A DNA stretch of 64,000 bases, from positions 1 through 64,000 of the forward strand of contig JANWYT010000006.1 in NCBI GenBank assembly GCA_025055175.1, in the 5' to 3' direction. Each line of letters opens with the position of its first letter. The first letter of the stretch is position 1. This stretch comes from Anaerolineae bacterium. Its GTDB lineage: Bacteria; Chloroflexota; Anaerolineae; Aggregatilineales; Phototrophicaceae. The notes beneath the pieces were generated by a model, which was given only the letters and a program-made list of their open reading frames with translations, ran no database searches and was not told where the DNA came from. This document shows positions 1 through 9,371 of this stretch, piece by piece. The position numbers and the translations under genes are program-made.

Positions 1-765
1 ATCCCTGACATGAACCGCATTTACGCAGGGCAAGTTCTGCAGATTTGGGCGAATGATCTATCCGTGCCGATCAGCGAGGTGACACAACCAGAAGCCCCTG
101 TGGCTCTGCCGACTCTACCTTCAGACATCATCAGCGCACCAACGCCTGAGCAAGCGGCACAACCTGCCTCGCTGCCTGTCGTCAACGAGATACGTCACAT
201 CGTACGTCCAGGCGAATATCTCTCGCAGATCGCTCGCAACTACGGCGTCACTTGGACAAGCATTGCCGAGGCCAACAACATCATCGACCCCAACCGCATT
301 TATGCTGGCCTAATCCTGCGTATCCCTAACGCGCGCGCCAGCGCTGCTTCTACCGATGGCGTCATCAGCAGCCCTCTGCCTGCCGCAGGAGAGCCTGGCC
401 CACGCTGGGGCGTAGGACGCGAAATCGTCGTCGTCCTCAGCACGCAGATGACTTACGCCTACGAAGACGGCGTGCTTCAACGCGCCGTCCGCGTCTCCAC
501 CGGCCTACCCGCCACCCCTACTGTGCGTGGTGACTACAAAATTTATCTGCGCCGCGAATCACAGACCATGAGCGGCCCTGGATACTACCTGCCCAACGTT
601 CAGTGGGTGCAATACTTCTATCAGGGCTATGGCCTGCACGGGACGTACTGGCATAGCAACTTTGGCCAACCCATGTCGCGCGGCTGCGTCAACATGACCA
701 ACGAAGACGCCGAGTGGTTTTATCGCTGGGCCAGCATTGGCACGCCTGTCCACGTGCGCTGGTGA
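1..765 (+). CDS. LysM-domain L,D-transpeptidase (YkuD family), 5' end outside window
   Basis: The frame is open from base 1 and the first visible residues are the end of a LysM repeat, so the gene starts upstream of the window. Numbering from the ATG at base 10, a second LysM repeat lies at about residues 62-107 and a YkuD catalytic domain at about 137-250. The catalytic signature is present: His210 in YGLHGT, then SRGCVNM with Cys226. YkuD enzymes make or edit 3-3 peptide crosslinks, or attach proteins to peptidoglycan, outside the membrane; LysM repeats bind glycan. Between the domains is a Pro/Ala-rich linker. Family is clear; the exact reaction is not. Confidence 0.9.
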   Translation: MPDMNRIYAGQVLQIWANDLSVPISEVTQPEAPVALPTLPSDIISAPTPEQAAQPASLPVVNEIRHIVRPGEYLSQIARNYGVTWTSIAEANNIIDPNRIYAGLILRIPNARASAASTDGVISSPLPAAGEPGPRWGVGREIVVVLSTQMTYAYEDGVLQRAVRVSTGLPATPTVRGDYKIYLRRESQTMSGPGYYLPNVQWVQYFYQGYGLHGTYWHSNFGQPMSRGCVNMTNEDAEWFYRWASIGTPVHVRW

Positions 766-782
766 GAGAACCAATCCAGCGC

Positions 783-1346
783 TCAGCCCATGCCGATCTC
801 CGCTGCAATTCCTTTCATCGCCGTCAGCACCACCTGGATGTGTTCGTCAAGCGGCACGCCGAGAGCCTCGGCTGCTGCTTCAATGTGTTTACGATCCACT
901 GGCGCTGCAAAAGCCTTGTCTTTCCACTTCTTCTTAATGCTGCTCACTTCCAAATCCATCAGGCTCTTGGATGGTCGCACCAGGGCCACTGCCACGATGA
1001 AACCGGTCAACTCATCGACGGCTACTAGCGCTTTCTCCATGTCGCTCTGCGGCTGAACACCCGTCACTTCGCAGGCGTGCGACAAGATAGCGCGCAGAAG
1101 CACTTCGTCCAGGCCGCGTTCGCGCAGAATCTTCACGCCCATCACAGGATGGCCGTCCTCAGCCACGTTGGGGTAGCGCTCATAATCAAAGTCATGCAGC
1201 AGGCCCACCAAACCCCAAGTTTCCACGTCGCCGCCAAAGCGCGGGGCATAAGCACGCATGGCCGCTTCCACAGATTGCATGTGTCGTCGCAGGCTGTCGC
1301 TCTGCGTGTATTCCGTCATCAGCGCCCAAGCGCTCGCTCTATCCAT
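783..1346 (-). CDS. HD-domain putative phosphohydrolase
   Basis: The 187-residue protein has the HD metal-binding set: His22, His51-Asp52 (GLLHDFDYE), His66, a SHA motif near 90 and a downstream Asp in VDELTG near 111. Small stand-alone HDIG-type hydrolases of this kind act on nucleotides or phosphate esters; the substrate is not known. The frame stays open to a TTG at 1439 that overlaps the stop of the upstream lyase gene, but the ATG at 1346 is preferred because the family usually begins a few residues before the first helix seen here. It follows the lyase on the same strand and may be co-transcribed. Confidence 0.75.
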   Translation of the reverse strand: MDRASAWALMTEYTQSDSLRRHMQSVEAAMRAYAPRFGGDVETWGLVGLLHDFDYERYPNVAEDGHPVMGVKILRERGLDEVLLRAILSHACEVTGVQPQSDMEKALVAVDELTGFIVAVALVRPSKSLMDLEVSSIKKKWKDKAFAAPVDRKHIEAAAEALGVPLDEHIQVVLTAMKGIAAEIGMG

Positions 1347-1435
1347 TTCGAAACGTCTTTCTTGGTCAAGGTCAATCCTAAGAAGGCGCAGCTCATGCGC
1401 CCTTCTCAGAAATTTATCGCGCGAAGCGCGGTCGA

Positions 1436-2857
1436 TCAACCACCGCCACCACCGCCACCAGCTTGAATGCCGCCTTCGGTCATCTTGCGCGCGTCCAGGG
1501 CTGCGTCCAGAGCTTCAGCCTCCATCAGGCCCATCTCCAACACGACTTCGCGCACACTCTTGCCTTCGGCCAGCGACTTCTTGGCCACTGCCGCGCCGTT
1601 CATGTAGCCGATGATGGGGTTGAGAGCCGTGACCAGGATCGGGTTGCGACTCAGCCAACGCTCAGCCTGTTCGCGATTAGCCGTCAGGCCCACCATCAGC
1701 TTATCGGTAAAGGCCGCCACCGAACCAATCATGACTTGCATCATCTCGTTCAGGTTGTGCGCGATCATCGGCATCATGACGTTCAGTTCCAGCTGGCCGG
1801 CTTGGGCGCACAAAGTGACGGCATGATCGTTGCCCATGATGTGGAACATGGCCTGATTGAGCATTTCTGCCAACACGGGGTTGACTTTGCCAGGCATGAT
1901 AGAGCTGCCAGGTTGCACTGGTGGACAGGTCAGCTCGGCCAAGCCCGTCGTGGGGCCACTGGAGAGAAGGCGCACGTCGTTCGCGATGCGCGTGAAGTCC
2001 TGGGCCAGGGTGCGCATAGCGCCGCTGAAGAAGACGGCATCCTGCATGGACTGCATAGACTCGAACAAGTCGTCTGAAGTATAGAGGGCAATACCTGTGA
2101 GCCTGCTCAGGACGCTCACCATGTTTTTGTGATAATCAGGGTGAGCGTTCAAGCCCGTGCCGGCTGCTGTGCCACCAATGCCCAGCCGACGCAGCCCCTC
2201 AGCTGCCATCTTGAGCTTCTCAATGCCGCGCTCAATAGCTTTTGCCCACGCCCCAACTTCCTGGCCCAGGCGCACTGGCACGGCGTCCTGCAGGTGGGTG
2301 CGTCCGCTCTTGACGATGCCATCCCATTCGGCTGCCTTGCTGCGCGTCACGTTGACGAAATGCTGCAAGACGTTCACCAGCTCGTCGAAGCGCCACAATA
2401 CCCCCAAACGAATTGCCGTTGGGATAGTGTCGTTGGTACTTTGGGCCATGTTCACGTGGTCATTCGCTCCAACGGGCTTCTTCTCTGTACTAGTCAACGG
2501 AAAGCCTAAAATTTCGTTGGCGCGGTTGGCGATGACCTCGTTAACGTTCATGTTGTGGCTCGTGCCAGCGCCGGCCTGGAAGGGATCGACCACGAAATGC
2601 TCGCTGAATTTGCCTGCGATCACCTCATCCGCCGCCTGGATGATGGCATCGGCCAGCTTGGCGTCCAACAAGCCCAGGTCGCGATTGACCTCAGCAGCGG
2701 CGCGCTTAATCATGGCCATGCTCCACACAAAGGCCGGCCAGGGTTTCATGCCACTCACAGGGAAATTCTCGATGGCGCGCTGCGTCTGGGCAGCGTAGTA
2801 GGCCGTTGCAGGCACACGCACCTCGCCCAGAGAGTCCTTCTCAATACGATAGTCCAT
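1436..2857 (-). CDS. Aspartase/fumarase superfamily lyase (aspartate ammonia-lyase-like or class II fumarate hydratase)
   Basis: The 473-residue protein carries the superfamily signature GSSIMPGKVNP plus the substrate-site blocks QAGAGTS, QSTND and SGRTHLQDAVP. These enzymes are cytoplasmic tetramers that interconvert fumarate with malate or aspartate. QAGAGTS, STND and the C-terminal block resemble aspartase (AspA); the N-terminus (YRIEKDSLGEVRVP) also resembles actinobacterial fumarase, so the substrate is not settled. The usual HPND motif reads GAND here. The last residues are a run of seven glycines from a GCC/ACC-rich tract. The ATG at 2857 is chosen because AAGGAG lies 8 bases upstream; the open frame itself runs back to 2950. 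Confidence 0.85.
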   Translation of the reverse strand: MDYRIEKDSLGEVRVPATAYYAAQTQRAIENFPVSGMKPWPAFVWSMAMIKRAAAEVNRDLGLLDAKLADAIIQAADEVIAGKFSEHFVVDPFQAGAGTSHNMNVNEVIANRANEILGFPLTSTEKKPVGANDHVNMAQSTNDTIPTAIRLGVLWRFDELVNVLQHFVNVTRSKAAEWDGIVKSGRTHLQDAVPVRLGQEVGAWAKAIERGIEKLKMAAEGLRRLGIGGTAAGTGLNAHPDYHKNMVSVLSRLTGIALYTSDDLFESMQSMQDAVFFSGAMRTLAQDFTRIANDVRLLSSGPTTGLAELTCPPVQPGSSIMPGKVNPVLAEMLNQAMFHIMGNDHAVTLCAQAGQLELNVMMPMIAHNLNEMMQVMIGSVAAFTDKLMVGLTANREQAERWLSRNPILVTALNPIIGYMNGAAVAKKSLAEGKSVREVVLEMGLMEAEALDAALDARKMTEGGIQAGGGGGGG

Positions 2858-2954
2858 GTCAAAAGCTCCTTGTAAGCGTGTCTTGGTTGCTAAGCGCTCA
2901 GGTATAGCCCAAAAGCCACCTAGCGTGTAGTGCCAAACATCACGTTGCAATCAT

Positions 2955-2982
2955 AAAAAGGGGCATGATTGCTCATGCCCCT
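2955..2982 (-). terminator. Rho-independent terminator after superoxide dismutase
   Basis: A perfect 10-bp stem (2959-2968 with 2973-2982) closes a 4-base loop. On the minus strand it is followed by five T residues. It sits just past the sod stop codon. Confidence 0.8.
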
Positions 2983-3003
2983 CGGAGTTCAGGTTGAATG
3001 GGC

Positions 3004-3621
3004 TTATTGCGTCGCCGCGAACAGTTCGGCGACTTTGGCCCAATTGACTACGTTCCACCAGGCGTCTACATAATCCGCGCGGCGATTCTGATAGTTCAAA
3101 TAGTAGGCGTGTTCCCACACGTCTAGGCCCAGGATGGGCGTCTTATGGCCGTATTCGGCCATCAGTGGGCTGTCTTGATTAGGGGTGGACATGATCTCAA
3201 GCTTGCCTTCGCTGACCACCAGCCAAGCCCAACCACTGCCGAAGCGGCCCAGCGCCGCTTTCTTGAACTCGGCCTTGAAGGCATCGAAGCTGCCGAAGGC
3301 TGCGTCGATAGCCGCTGCCAAATCGCCCGTCGGCGCGCCGCCCGCGTTCGGGGCCATAATCTGCCAGAACAGGCTATGGTTGGCATGACCGCCGGCGTTG
3401 TTGCGGACGACAACGCGAATGGTTTCTGGCACAGCCTCCAAGTTCTTAATCAGGTCTTCTACGCTGTGCGCTGCCAGGTCTTCATGATCTTTCAGCGCGT
3501 TGTTGGCATTGTCGATATAGGTCTTGTGGTGCTTGCCGTGATGAATCTCCATCGTACGAGCATCAATATGCGGCTCAAGCGCAGTGAATTCGTAAGGCAG
3601 TGCGGGCAATTCATAGGCCAT
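3004..3621 (-). CDS. sodA: Superoxide dismutase, Mn/Fe type
   Basis: The protein has 205 residues, the normal length for the family. It converts superoxide to oxygen and hydrogen peroxide in the cytoplasm. The four metal ligands are in place: His27, His82, Asp167 and His171 (DVWEHAYY). [10 protein letters not shown] and NQDSPL favour a manganese or cambialistic enzyme over a strict iron one, but metal choice cannot be proved from sequence. AGGAG precedes the ATG by about 10 bases, a TATAAT lies upstream at 3666-3671, and a strong terminator follows, so it is probably a single-gene unit. Confidence 0.95.
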   Translation of the reverse strand: MAYELPALPYEFTALEPHIDARTMEIHHGKHHKTYIDNANNALKDHEDLAAHSVEDLIKNLEAVPETIRVVVRNNAGGHANHSLFWQIMAPNAGGAPTGDLAAAIDAAFGSFDAFKAEFKKAALGRFGSGWAWLVVSEGKLEIMSTPNQDSPLMAEYGHKTPILGLDVWEHAYYLNYQNRRADYVDAWWNVVNWAKVAELFAATQ

Positions 3622-3665
3622 AGTGCCTTGCTCCTTGTATCTTGTGTAAAAATCCAGACGTACCG

Positions 3666-3671
3666 ATTATA
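3666..3671 (-). promoter_or_regulatory. Probable -10 box for superoxide dismutase gene
   Basis: The minus strand reads TATAAT about 45 bases upstream of the sod start codon. No good -35 hexamer is seen at 16-18 bases, so the call rests on the -10 alone. Confidence 0.4.
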
Positions 3672-3829
3672 GTCTCCTGTCTATCAGAACGGTGCTACAC
3701 CAGGATAAGAGTCCTCTGAGTAGACAGTTGGCCAAGATTGAGTCACATGGTTCAGCAATGGACTCATGCTAAAAAGTACTGGCCTACATATACTGATAGT
3801 GTTCCATCCTTGCAGGAGCAGCTAACGCA

Positions 3830-4783
3830 ATGTCTTCAACGGCTCAGCCTTCCGAGCGCGCCCAACCATCGAATCTGTGGCTCGCTCTGGCCTTTGGCGT
3901 CCTGGCCATATCCTCATCCGCCATCTTCATTCGCCTAGCCCAAAACGACGGCGTGCCTTCGCTGGCTATCGCCGCCGTGCGCCTGTCCTTAGCAGCGCTG
4001 CTGCTCACGCCCTTCGTCTGGTCGCGTTACGGCGCCCATCTGCGTCGTCTCACCCGCGCCGATCTAGTCCTGGCCAGCGCCAGCGGCTTCTTCTTGGCGC
4101 TACACTTCATCACCTGGATTTCCTCGCTGGAATACACCTCAGTGCTGATTAGCGTCGTCTTCGTCACCACTGGCCCGATTTGGGTGGCCTTGCTGGAGAT
4201 GATCCTGCTGCGCGCACGCCTGCCACGCTTGGTCGGCGTAGGCCTGGTGATCGCCATCGTCGGAGGCACGATGATCGGCTTAGGCGGCGCTGAGAACATT
4301 CAGGAGGGCAGCAACGACTTGTTAGGAGCGTCACTTTCGCTGGCCGGGGCCATCGCCATCGCCATGTATTTCATCATCGGGCGCAAGCTGCGCGCTGGCC
4401 TGACGCTATTGCCGTATATCTGGCTAGTCTATAGCTGTGCAGCTGTCTTCCTGGTGATAGGCGTCCTGCTCACTTCGACTCCGCTCGCGGGTCACCCTCC
4501 TAGCGCCTATCTGTGGCTCATTGCGTTGGCCGTATTTCCGCAGTTGGTTGGCCACACTTCACTCAACTACGCCATCGCTTACCTGCCTGCGACCCTGGTC
4601 AGCATGATTACTCAGCTTGAACCTATCGGCAGCGCTATCTTGGCCCTCATCCTTTTCCGCGAGGCGCCCCAGCTTGTCCAGGTCGTCGGCAGCTTGACCA
4701 TCCTCACAGGCGTCATCCTGGCCAGTCGTGGCCAAGCCGAAATGTCTAGCCAAACTCATCAAGCCCAGAAAGGCCCCTCTTGA
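3830..4783 (+). CDS. EamA/DMT-family transporter (first of tandem pair)
   Basis: The 317-residue protein has about ten hydrophobic segments and two EamA repeats, the pattern of drug/metabolite-superfamily permeases of the inner membrane. Substrates in this family (amino acids, metabolites, drugs) cannot be told from sequence. Conserved features include the P-W/W-V-A-L block in helix 3-4 and the repeat ending before SRGQAEMS. The start ATG has GGAG about 13 bases upstream. It is translationally coupled to the next, related transporter: its stop TGA shares bases with that gene's TTG start. Confidence 0.85.
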   Translation: MSSTAQPSERAQPSNLWLALAFGVLAISSSAIFIRLAQNDGVPSLAIAAVRLSLAALLLTPFVWSRYGAHLRRLTRADLVLASASGFFLALHFITWISSLEYTSVLISVVFVTTGPIWVALLEMILLRARLPRLVGVGLVIAIVGGTMIGLGGAENIQEGSNDLLGASLSLAGAIAIAMYFIIGRKLRAGLTLLPYIWLVYSCAAVFLVIGVLLTSTPLAGHPPSAYLWLIALAVFPQLVGHTSLNYAIAYLPATLVSMITQLEPIGSAILALILFREAPQLVQVVGSLTILTGVILASRGQAEMSSQTHQAQKGPS

Positions 4784-5724
4784 CCGCTCTCGCTCCGCCT
4801 CAAAACATCCAACCAAGCAGGCTGAAGCTATCCCCGCTGGGCAGCCTCATCATCGCTATCGCGGCCTTCTCTTTTGCAGGGGTGTTGCTGCGCTTGGCTC
4901 AGGGCGCTGGCGTGCCGTCGATGGTCATCGCGGCCAGTCGTTTGCTGCTGTCAGCTCTCATCGTCACGCCACTAGTGTTGACGCGCCATCGTCAGGAACT
5001 AGCCCGCCTGGCCCGACGCGAAATTTTGCTGGCCACCGGCGCTGGTGCGCTCGCTGGTATTCACTTCATCGCCCTCATCATCTCGCTGGAACACACCACC
5101 ATCCTGCTCAACCAGGTCATCATCAACAGCGGCCCTATTTGGGTAGCGCTGATGGAATACATCTTCCTGAAGACGCGCTTTGCAGGCAGCATTTACCTCA
5201 GCTTGGGCATCGCGCTCATCGGCGGCCTGCTCATCGCCATCAGCGGCTTCTCCGCCGAGTCCGCTGCGCACGGAGGGAATATTATGCTGGGCAACCTACT
5301 GGCACTAGTCGCCTCCGTTATGGGATCAACTTACTTGATCCTGGGCCGCAGTGTGCGCCAGAAGGTCTCGCTACTGCCCTACATTTGGATCGTTTACGGC
5401 TCAGGCGGCCTTGTGGCGCTGATCGTCGTCATCCTCAATGGAACGCCCATCTTCGGCTATGGGCTAGATGGCTACTTCTGGATTCTGATGGTAGCAATTG
5501 TCCCACAGCTCATCGGGCATTCCATGTTCAACTTCGCCCTGGGCTACATGCCAGCAACGCTGGTTGCGCTCAGCGGACAGGTCATCTCATTCACTGCTGG
5601 CGTTCTGGCCTTCTTCCTGTTCAACGAAGCCCCTACCTTGCTGGAACTCATCGGCAGTCTGATTATCGTCGGTGGAGTCATCCTAGCTATTCGCGCTCAG
5701 TCTCAGCCACGAAGCGTCAAGTAG
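4780..5724 (+). CDS. EamA/DMT-family transporter (second of tandem pair)
   Basis: This 314-residue paralogue of the preceding gene has the same ten-helix, two-repeat EamA layout and shares blocks such as LLPYIW, PQLIGH and YMPATLV with it. The start is a TTG overlapping the upstream stop as TTGA, with AGAAAGG about 8 bases before it. A local duplication followed by divergence is the simplest origin. The pair might act as a heterodimer or on different substrates; nothing in the sequence decides. Its 3' end overlaps the convergent solute-binding-protein gene by 22 bases. Confidence 0.85.
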   Translation: MTALAPPQNIQPSRLKLSPLGSLIIAIAAFSFAGVLLRLAQGAGVPSMVIAASRLLLSALIVTPLVLTRHRQELARLARREILLATGAGALAGIHFIALIISLEHTTILLNQVIINSGPIWVALMEYIFLKTRFAGSIYLSLGIALIGGLLIAISGFSAESAAHGGNIMLGNLLALVASVMGSTYLILGRSVRQKVSLLPYIWIVYGSGGLVALIVVILNGTPIFGYGLDGYFWILMVAIVPQLIGHSMFNFALGYMPATLVALSGQVISFTAGVLAFFLFNEAPTLLELIGSLIIVGGVILAIRAQSQPRSVK

Positions 5725-7424
5725 GCGCTGCGTCCCGGCGTCAGGTTGAAGACGGGCACTTCGCTGTTAGGCGGCAACAGCCCCTGGAGCAGGCCGCGCA
5801 GCGTCCCATCGCTCACCATGTCTTGCAAGGCATAGTCCATCAGCAGGCGCATGTCGAGGTCGTTGCGCGGCACACCGAAAGCCAAGTAGGTGCGGCTGTA
5901 CCAACGCTGCGTCAGCTTGAGCTTGTCAGGATGGGCCAGCAGGTGCGGAATCAGGCGCAAGCTGTCACCGTAGATGGCATCAGCGTTGTTCTGCACCAGC
6001 ATGGCACTGGCCGCGTCAGCTTCAAATGTCGAGTAGAAGCGCACGCGCGCGTTGATGCTGTCCGCCCAGAACTGCGCCCTTTCGCGTGCGCCTTCATCTT
6101 CGGCCATCGTGCCTAGCCAGCGACCACGTAGCTCATTGAAGCCCATAATACTAGAGTTGGCTTTGACCATCAGTCGATCCCCACGCAGACCGTAAGCCTG
6201 GCTGAAGTCGATCCGATTGGCCAAGTTCCAATCCAGCGATAGACCAACTGCTACATCAGCCCAATTCTGTTCCACAGCTTCGACGAAATCACCATGATCC
6301 ACCAATTCGACTTGCAACCCCAAACGCGCCGCCACCTGATCGACAATAGCGCGGTTGAACTGGTCGAGCCGACGCTCACCTTCGCTCGCATCGACAGGCA
6401 GAGGCAGCAAGCCTGCCACGCGCAGCACGCCGCTAGCTCGTATGCGCGGCACAGCGTACTGGAGCGGAAACTTCAGCGGCTCGTTGAACATGGCAGGCTT
6501 GGGCGCGTCGTTACCCACGTTAGCCCACAAAGTCAGCGCGTCCGTTGGAAAACGCTCCCCAGGGAAATAGCGCGCGTGCAGCTTTTGGAGTTCCTCTCTC
6601 TGCACTAAGTACTGGAGCGTGCGATTCACCAGCAGTCGTAGATTGGAGTCTTGGCGCGCAACCACCACTGCAAATGGCTCAACCTCCAGCGGCTCTTCCA
6701 AGAAGCGCACCGAGTCTAACTGGTTAATGACTAGGCGACGCAGATGTTCCACCCGCCCAACGACGGCATCGACTTCTTGGGCGAACAGCGCGCTCACTGC
6801 CTGATCGGCAATCAAATAGGACTGCACTTGGAGATTCAGGCCGCGCCGTGCTTGCCAATTGCGCAGGGCTGCTTCACCCTCTGTGCCGAGGACGACCCCT
6901 AGGCGCCGCGTTGTTAGGTCATTAAGGGCTTGCGCGCCATCGTCTGAACGCACCATGACTGCCTGCCGTCCGACGCGATATGGCTCGCTGAACTCAACGC
7001 GGCTGTCTAGCTCACGCCGCTGCACCTGAGCAGCGATCAGCAGGTCGACCAGGCCGCGTTCCACCTGCTCTAGGCGGTTCTGGCGCGTCACCTGGACGAA
7101 GACGACCTCCACACCCCAAGTCTGCGCCAGCAAGCGTCCCAAATCGGCGTCCATGCCGCTCAGCTCACCACGCACATTGATCTCCCCAAATGGTGGCTCA
7201 TTGTACAGCACGCCAATCCGCACCTTGCCCTCGCGCGCGATCCGCGCTACGCCTGACTCAGCTAGGATAAAATCTTGCAGTGGACGCTGCAGGGTAGGCA
7301 CAAGCGTTGGAGGAACGAGAGTAGGCACAGCTTGTGCCTGCGAGTAGGTCATTCCCCCCCAGGCCAGGCCCAGCGCGGCAATGAGTCCCACTGTTGTAGC
7401 GAGGGTCAATCCTGTTCGTCGCAT
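5703..7424 (-). CDS. Exported protein with two family-3 solute-binding domains
   Basis: The 573-residue protein starts with a signal peptide or anchor (hydrophobic residues about 8-26, no lipobox cysteine) and a short Pro/Thr linker. Two periplasmic-binding-protein type II domains follow, about residues 55-295 and 325-555. Each opens with the typical block (KVRIGVLYNEPPFG; SGVLRVAGLLPLP) and has a sub-domain closing near FPGERFP in the first. This family captures amino acids or acts as a sensor domain outside the membrane. No ABC permease or kinase partner adjoins it. The start overlaps the nadD stop by 19 bases, so it ends the obg-nadD transcription unit. Confidence 0.8.
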   Translation of the reverse strand: MRRTGLTLATTVGLIAALGLAWGGMTYSQAQAVPTLVPPTLVPTLQRPLQDFILAESGVARIAREGKVRIGVLYNEPPFGEINVRGELSGMDADLGRLLAQTWGVEVVFVQVTRQNRLEQVERGLVDLLIAAQVQRRELDSRVEFSEPYRVGRQAVMVRSDDGAQALNDLTTRRLGVVLGTEGEAALRNWQARRGLNLQVQSYLIADQAVSALFAQEVDAVVGRVEHLRRLVINQLDSVRFLEEPLEVEPFAVVVARQDSNLRLLVNRTLQYLVQREELQKLHARYFPGERFPTDALTLWANVGNDAPKPAMFNEPLKFPLQYAVPRIRASGVLRVAGLLPLPVDASEGERRLDQFNRAIVDQVAARLGLQVELVDHGDFVEAVEQNWADVAVGLSLDWNLANRIDFSQAYGLRGDRLMVKANSSIMGFNELRGRWLGTMAEDEGARERAQFWADSINARVRFYSTFEADAASAMLVQNNADAIYGDSLRLIPHLLAHPDKLKLTQRWYSRTYLAFGVPRNDLDMRLLMDYALQDMVSDGTLRGLLQGLLPPNSEVPVFNLTPGRSAYLTLRG

Positions 7425-8026
7425 ACGTCCTGATAAATCCTATGCTCTTGAATGTATGAAAGCACCGCGTCAGGGACTAAATAGCGCACACTCTGACCAC
7501 GCCTTATGCGCTCCACGACGTGCGTTGATGACACCCACACGCTCAGCAGAGGCACATCGACAATCGTTACACGCTCTGCTAGGCCCGGCAGCAGATCACC
7601 GTGCATATCTGGAGAGATGGCCTCGTCCGCGCGGCGCATGACTGCCAAACGACACAAACGATACAAATCCTCGGCTCGCGTCCATGTGGGCAAACTGCGC
7701 AAATTATCTCCCCCCATGACGAAGTACAGCTCAGCGTCGGGGAAATCACGCTGCAAAATGGCCACTGTATCCGCTGAGTAGTGTGGCCCAGGCCGATCCA
7801 TGTCCACCCGCGACAATACAAAGCGCTCGTTGCTAGCAATCGCTAACTCAATCATCCTGAGGCGGTGATCGATCATCTGGCGCGTGCGCGCCTTGTGCGG
7901 ATGATCTGCCACTGGTACAAAAAGCACCTGATCTAGGCCTAGTGCTTCCATCGTGTACTCGGCCAAGATCAAATGCCCGATATGAGGTGGATCAAACGTC
8001 CCTCCCAAAATACCAATTTTCTGCAC
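7406..8026 (-). CDS. nadD: Nicotinate-nucleotide adenylyltransferase
   Basis: The 206-residue protein adenylylates nicotinate mononucleotide to deamido-NAD in NAD biosynthesis. It carries the nucleotidyltransferase motif GGTFDPPHIGH (residues 8-18) and the C-terminal SSTHV block that corresponds to the family's ISSTxIR. The length is standard. It begins one base after the obg stop, a common obg-nadD arrangement, and should be co-translated with it. Confidence 0.95.
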   Translation of the reverse strand: MQKIGILGGTFDPPHIGHLILAEYTMEALGLDQVLFVPVADHPHKARTRQMIDHRLRMIELAIASNERFVLSRVDMDRPGPHYSADTVAILQRDFPDAELYFVMGGDNLRSLPTWTRAEDLYRLCRLAVMRRADEAISPDMHGDLLPGLAERVTIVDVPLLSVWVSSTHVVERIRRGQSVRYLVPDAVLSYIQEHRIYQDVCDEQD

Positions 8027-8027
8027 C

Positions 8028-9290
8028 TTATTCCGACCATTCTAGTTCATGCTCACCGATAAAGACCGTATCACCCACCTGTACGCCCGCCTCTTCCAAC
8101 GCCTTGCTGATCCCTAGCGCTTCCAGAATACGCTGGAAGCGCATGAGCGACTCTTCATAATCCCAGTAGGTCATCTTGGCAGCGCGCTCTATGCCTTTGC
8201 CGCGCACAATGTAATGCCCTGCGCTGTTTCGCTCTATCGTGAAGGCGTTCTCGTCTTCTGGTAACTCATACACGGGCTTTTGGTGGATCGGCTCTTGTTC
8301 AGGGGGTAGCATAGCCACTTCCTGGAAGACGCGCCGAACAAGGGCATCAACGTTCTGGCGTGTAATAGCCGAGATGAGCATGAGGTCAATGCCGCGTTGA
8401 TAAAAAGCGACCTGCAGCCCAGGCAAGCGCTCCTGTACCTCTGGTAAATCGATCTTGTTGAGGACGACTACCTGCGGCTTTCTGGCCAAGCGCTCATCGT
8501 ACAAGGCGAGTTCCGCGTTAATCTGGTTGAAATCTGCCAGCGGATCGTCGGCAGAGCCGTCCAGCATGTGGACGAGGACGCGGGTACGCTGGATATGGCG
8601 CAGGAAAGCATGGCCCAGGCCCACACCCAAATGCGCGCCTTCGATCAAGCCCGGAATATCCGCCCACACCAAGTCATGATGGTTCAAGATGACCACGCCC
8701 AGATTAGGCTCTAGCGTCGTGAAAGGATAAGGAGCAATCTTGGGTTTGGCGTTGCTCACCACGCTGAGCAGCGTCGATTTGCCCGCATTTGGCACGCCTA
8801 CAATGCCAACGTCAGCCAGCAACTTCAGCTCTAGGCTGATCCAGCGCTCCTCACCAGGCGCGCCCTTCTCGGCCATGCGCGGCGCGCGGTTGGCAGAAGT
8901 CGCGAAGCGCGCGTTACCCTTGCCGCCGCGTCCGCCTTTGGCTACGACGACGCTATCGCCTTCTGCCAACAAATCCGCCAGCAGTTCACCCGTTTGCGCG
9001 TCGCGCACCACTGTGCCGCGCGGCACGTCGATCACCAGGTGCGGCGCGTTCGCCCCAGTCATGTTGCTGGAAGCGCCTTTGCTGCCGTGCTTGGCTTCGA
9101 AGCGGCTATGCCGCTTAAAGTAGAACAAGGTATTGATAGCAGGATTGACGCGGATGATGACATCGCCGCCGTTGCCTCCATCACCGCCGGCGGGGCCGCC
9201 CATTGGCACGTACTTTTCGCGGCGGAAGGCCACCACGCCAGCGCCACCATCGCCGCTGCGCACATAAATCTTTGCTTCATCGACGAGCAT
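8028..9290 (-). CDS. obg: Obg-family GTPase
   Basis: The 420-residue protein has the glycine-rich Obg fold (about 1-158), a GTPase domain (G1 GVPNAGKS 165-172, G3 DIPG 211-214, G4 NKID 278-281) and a C-terminal OCT domain (about 345-415). Obg associates with the 50S subunit and links ribosome assembly to growth and stress. The OCT domain occurs mainly in Gram-positive-type and Chloroflexota Obg proteins. It heads an obg-nadD-solute-binding-protein unit. Confidence 0.97.
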   Translation of the reverse strand: MLVDEAKIYVRSGDGGAGVVAFRREKYVPMGGPAGGDGGNGGDVIIRVNPAINTLFYFKRHSRFEAKHGSKGASSNMTGANAPHLVIDVPRGTVVRDAQTGELLADLLAEGDSVVVAKGGRGGKGNARFATSANRAPRMAEKGAPGEERWISLELKLLADVGIVGVPNAGKSTLLSVVSNAKPKIAPYPFTTLEPNLGVVILNHHDLVWADIPGLIEGAHLGVGLGHAFLRHIQRTRVLVHMLDGSADDPLADFNQINAELALYDERLARKPQVVVLNKIDLPEVQERLPGLQVAFYQRGIDLMLISAITRQNVDALVRRVFQEVAMLPPEQEPIHQKPVYELPEDENAFTIERNSAGHYIVRGKGIERAAKMTYWDYEESLMRFQRILEALGISKALEEAGVQVGDTVFIGEHELEWSE

Positions 9291-9371
9291 AGCTGCTCAA
9301 CCATCCCAACTTCTAGCGGTTAAGCTTCTAAGCATAGCGCAGAATGTCAGCACATGACAGGCGCAAACGGC

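Noticed and set aside
3830-5724. Tandem EamA genes as an assembly duplication
   Set aside because: The two proteins share family blocks but differ throughout, and the nucleotide sequences are not repeats.
4728-6116. A 462-codon plus-strand open frame across the EamA pair and the solute-binding gene
   Set aside because: It lies in another frame over two recognizable transporters, its translation is rich in Arg/His/Pro with no family pattern, and it crosses the convergent junction.
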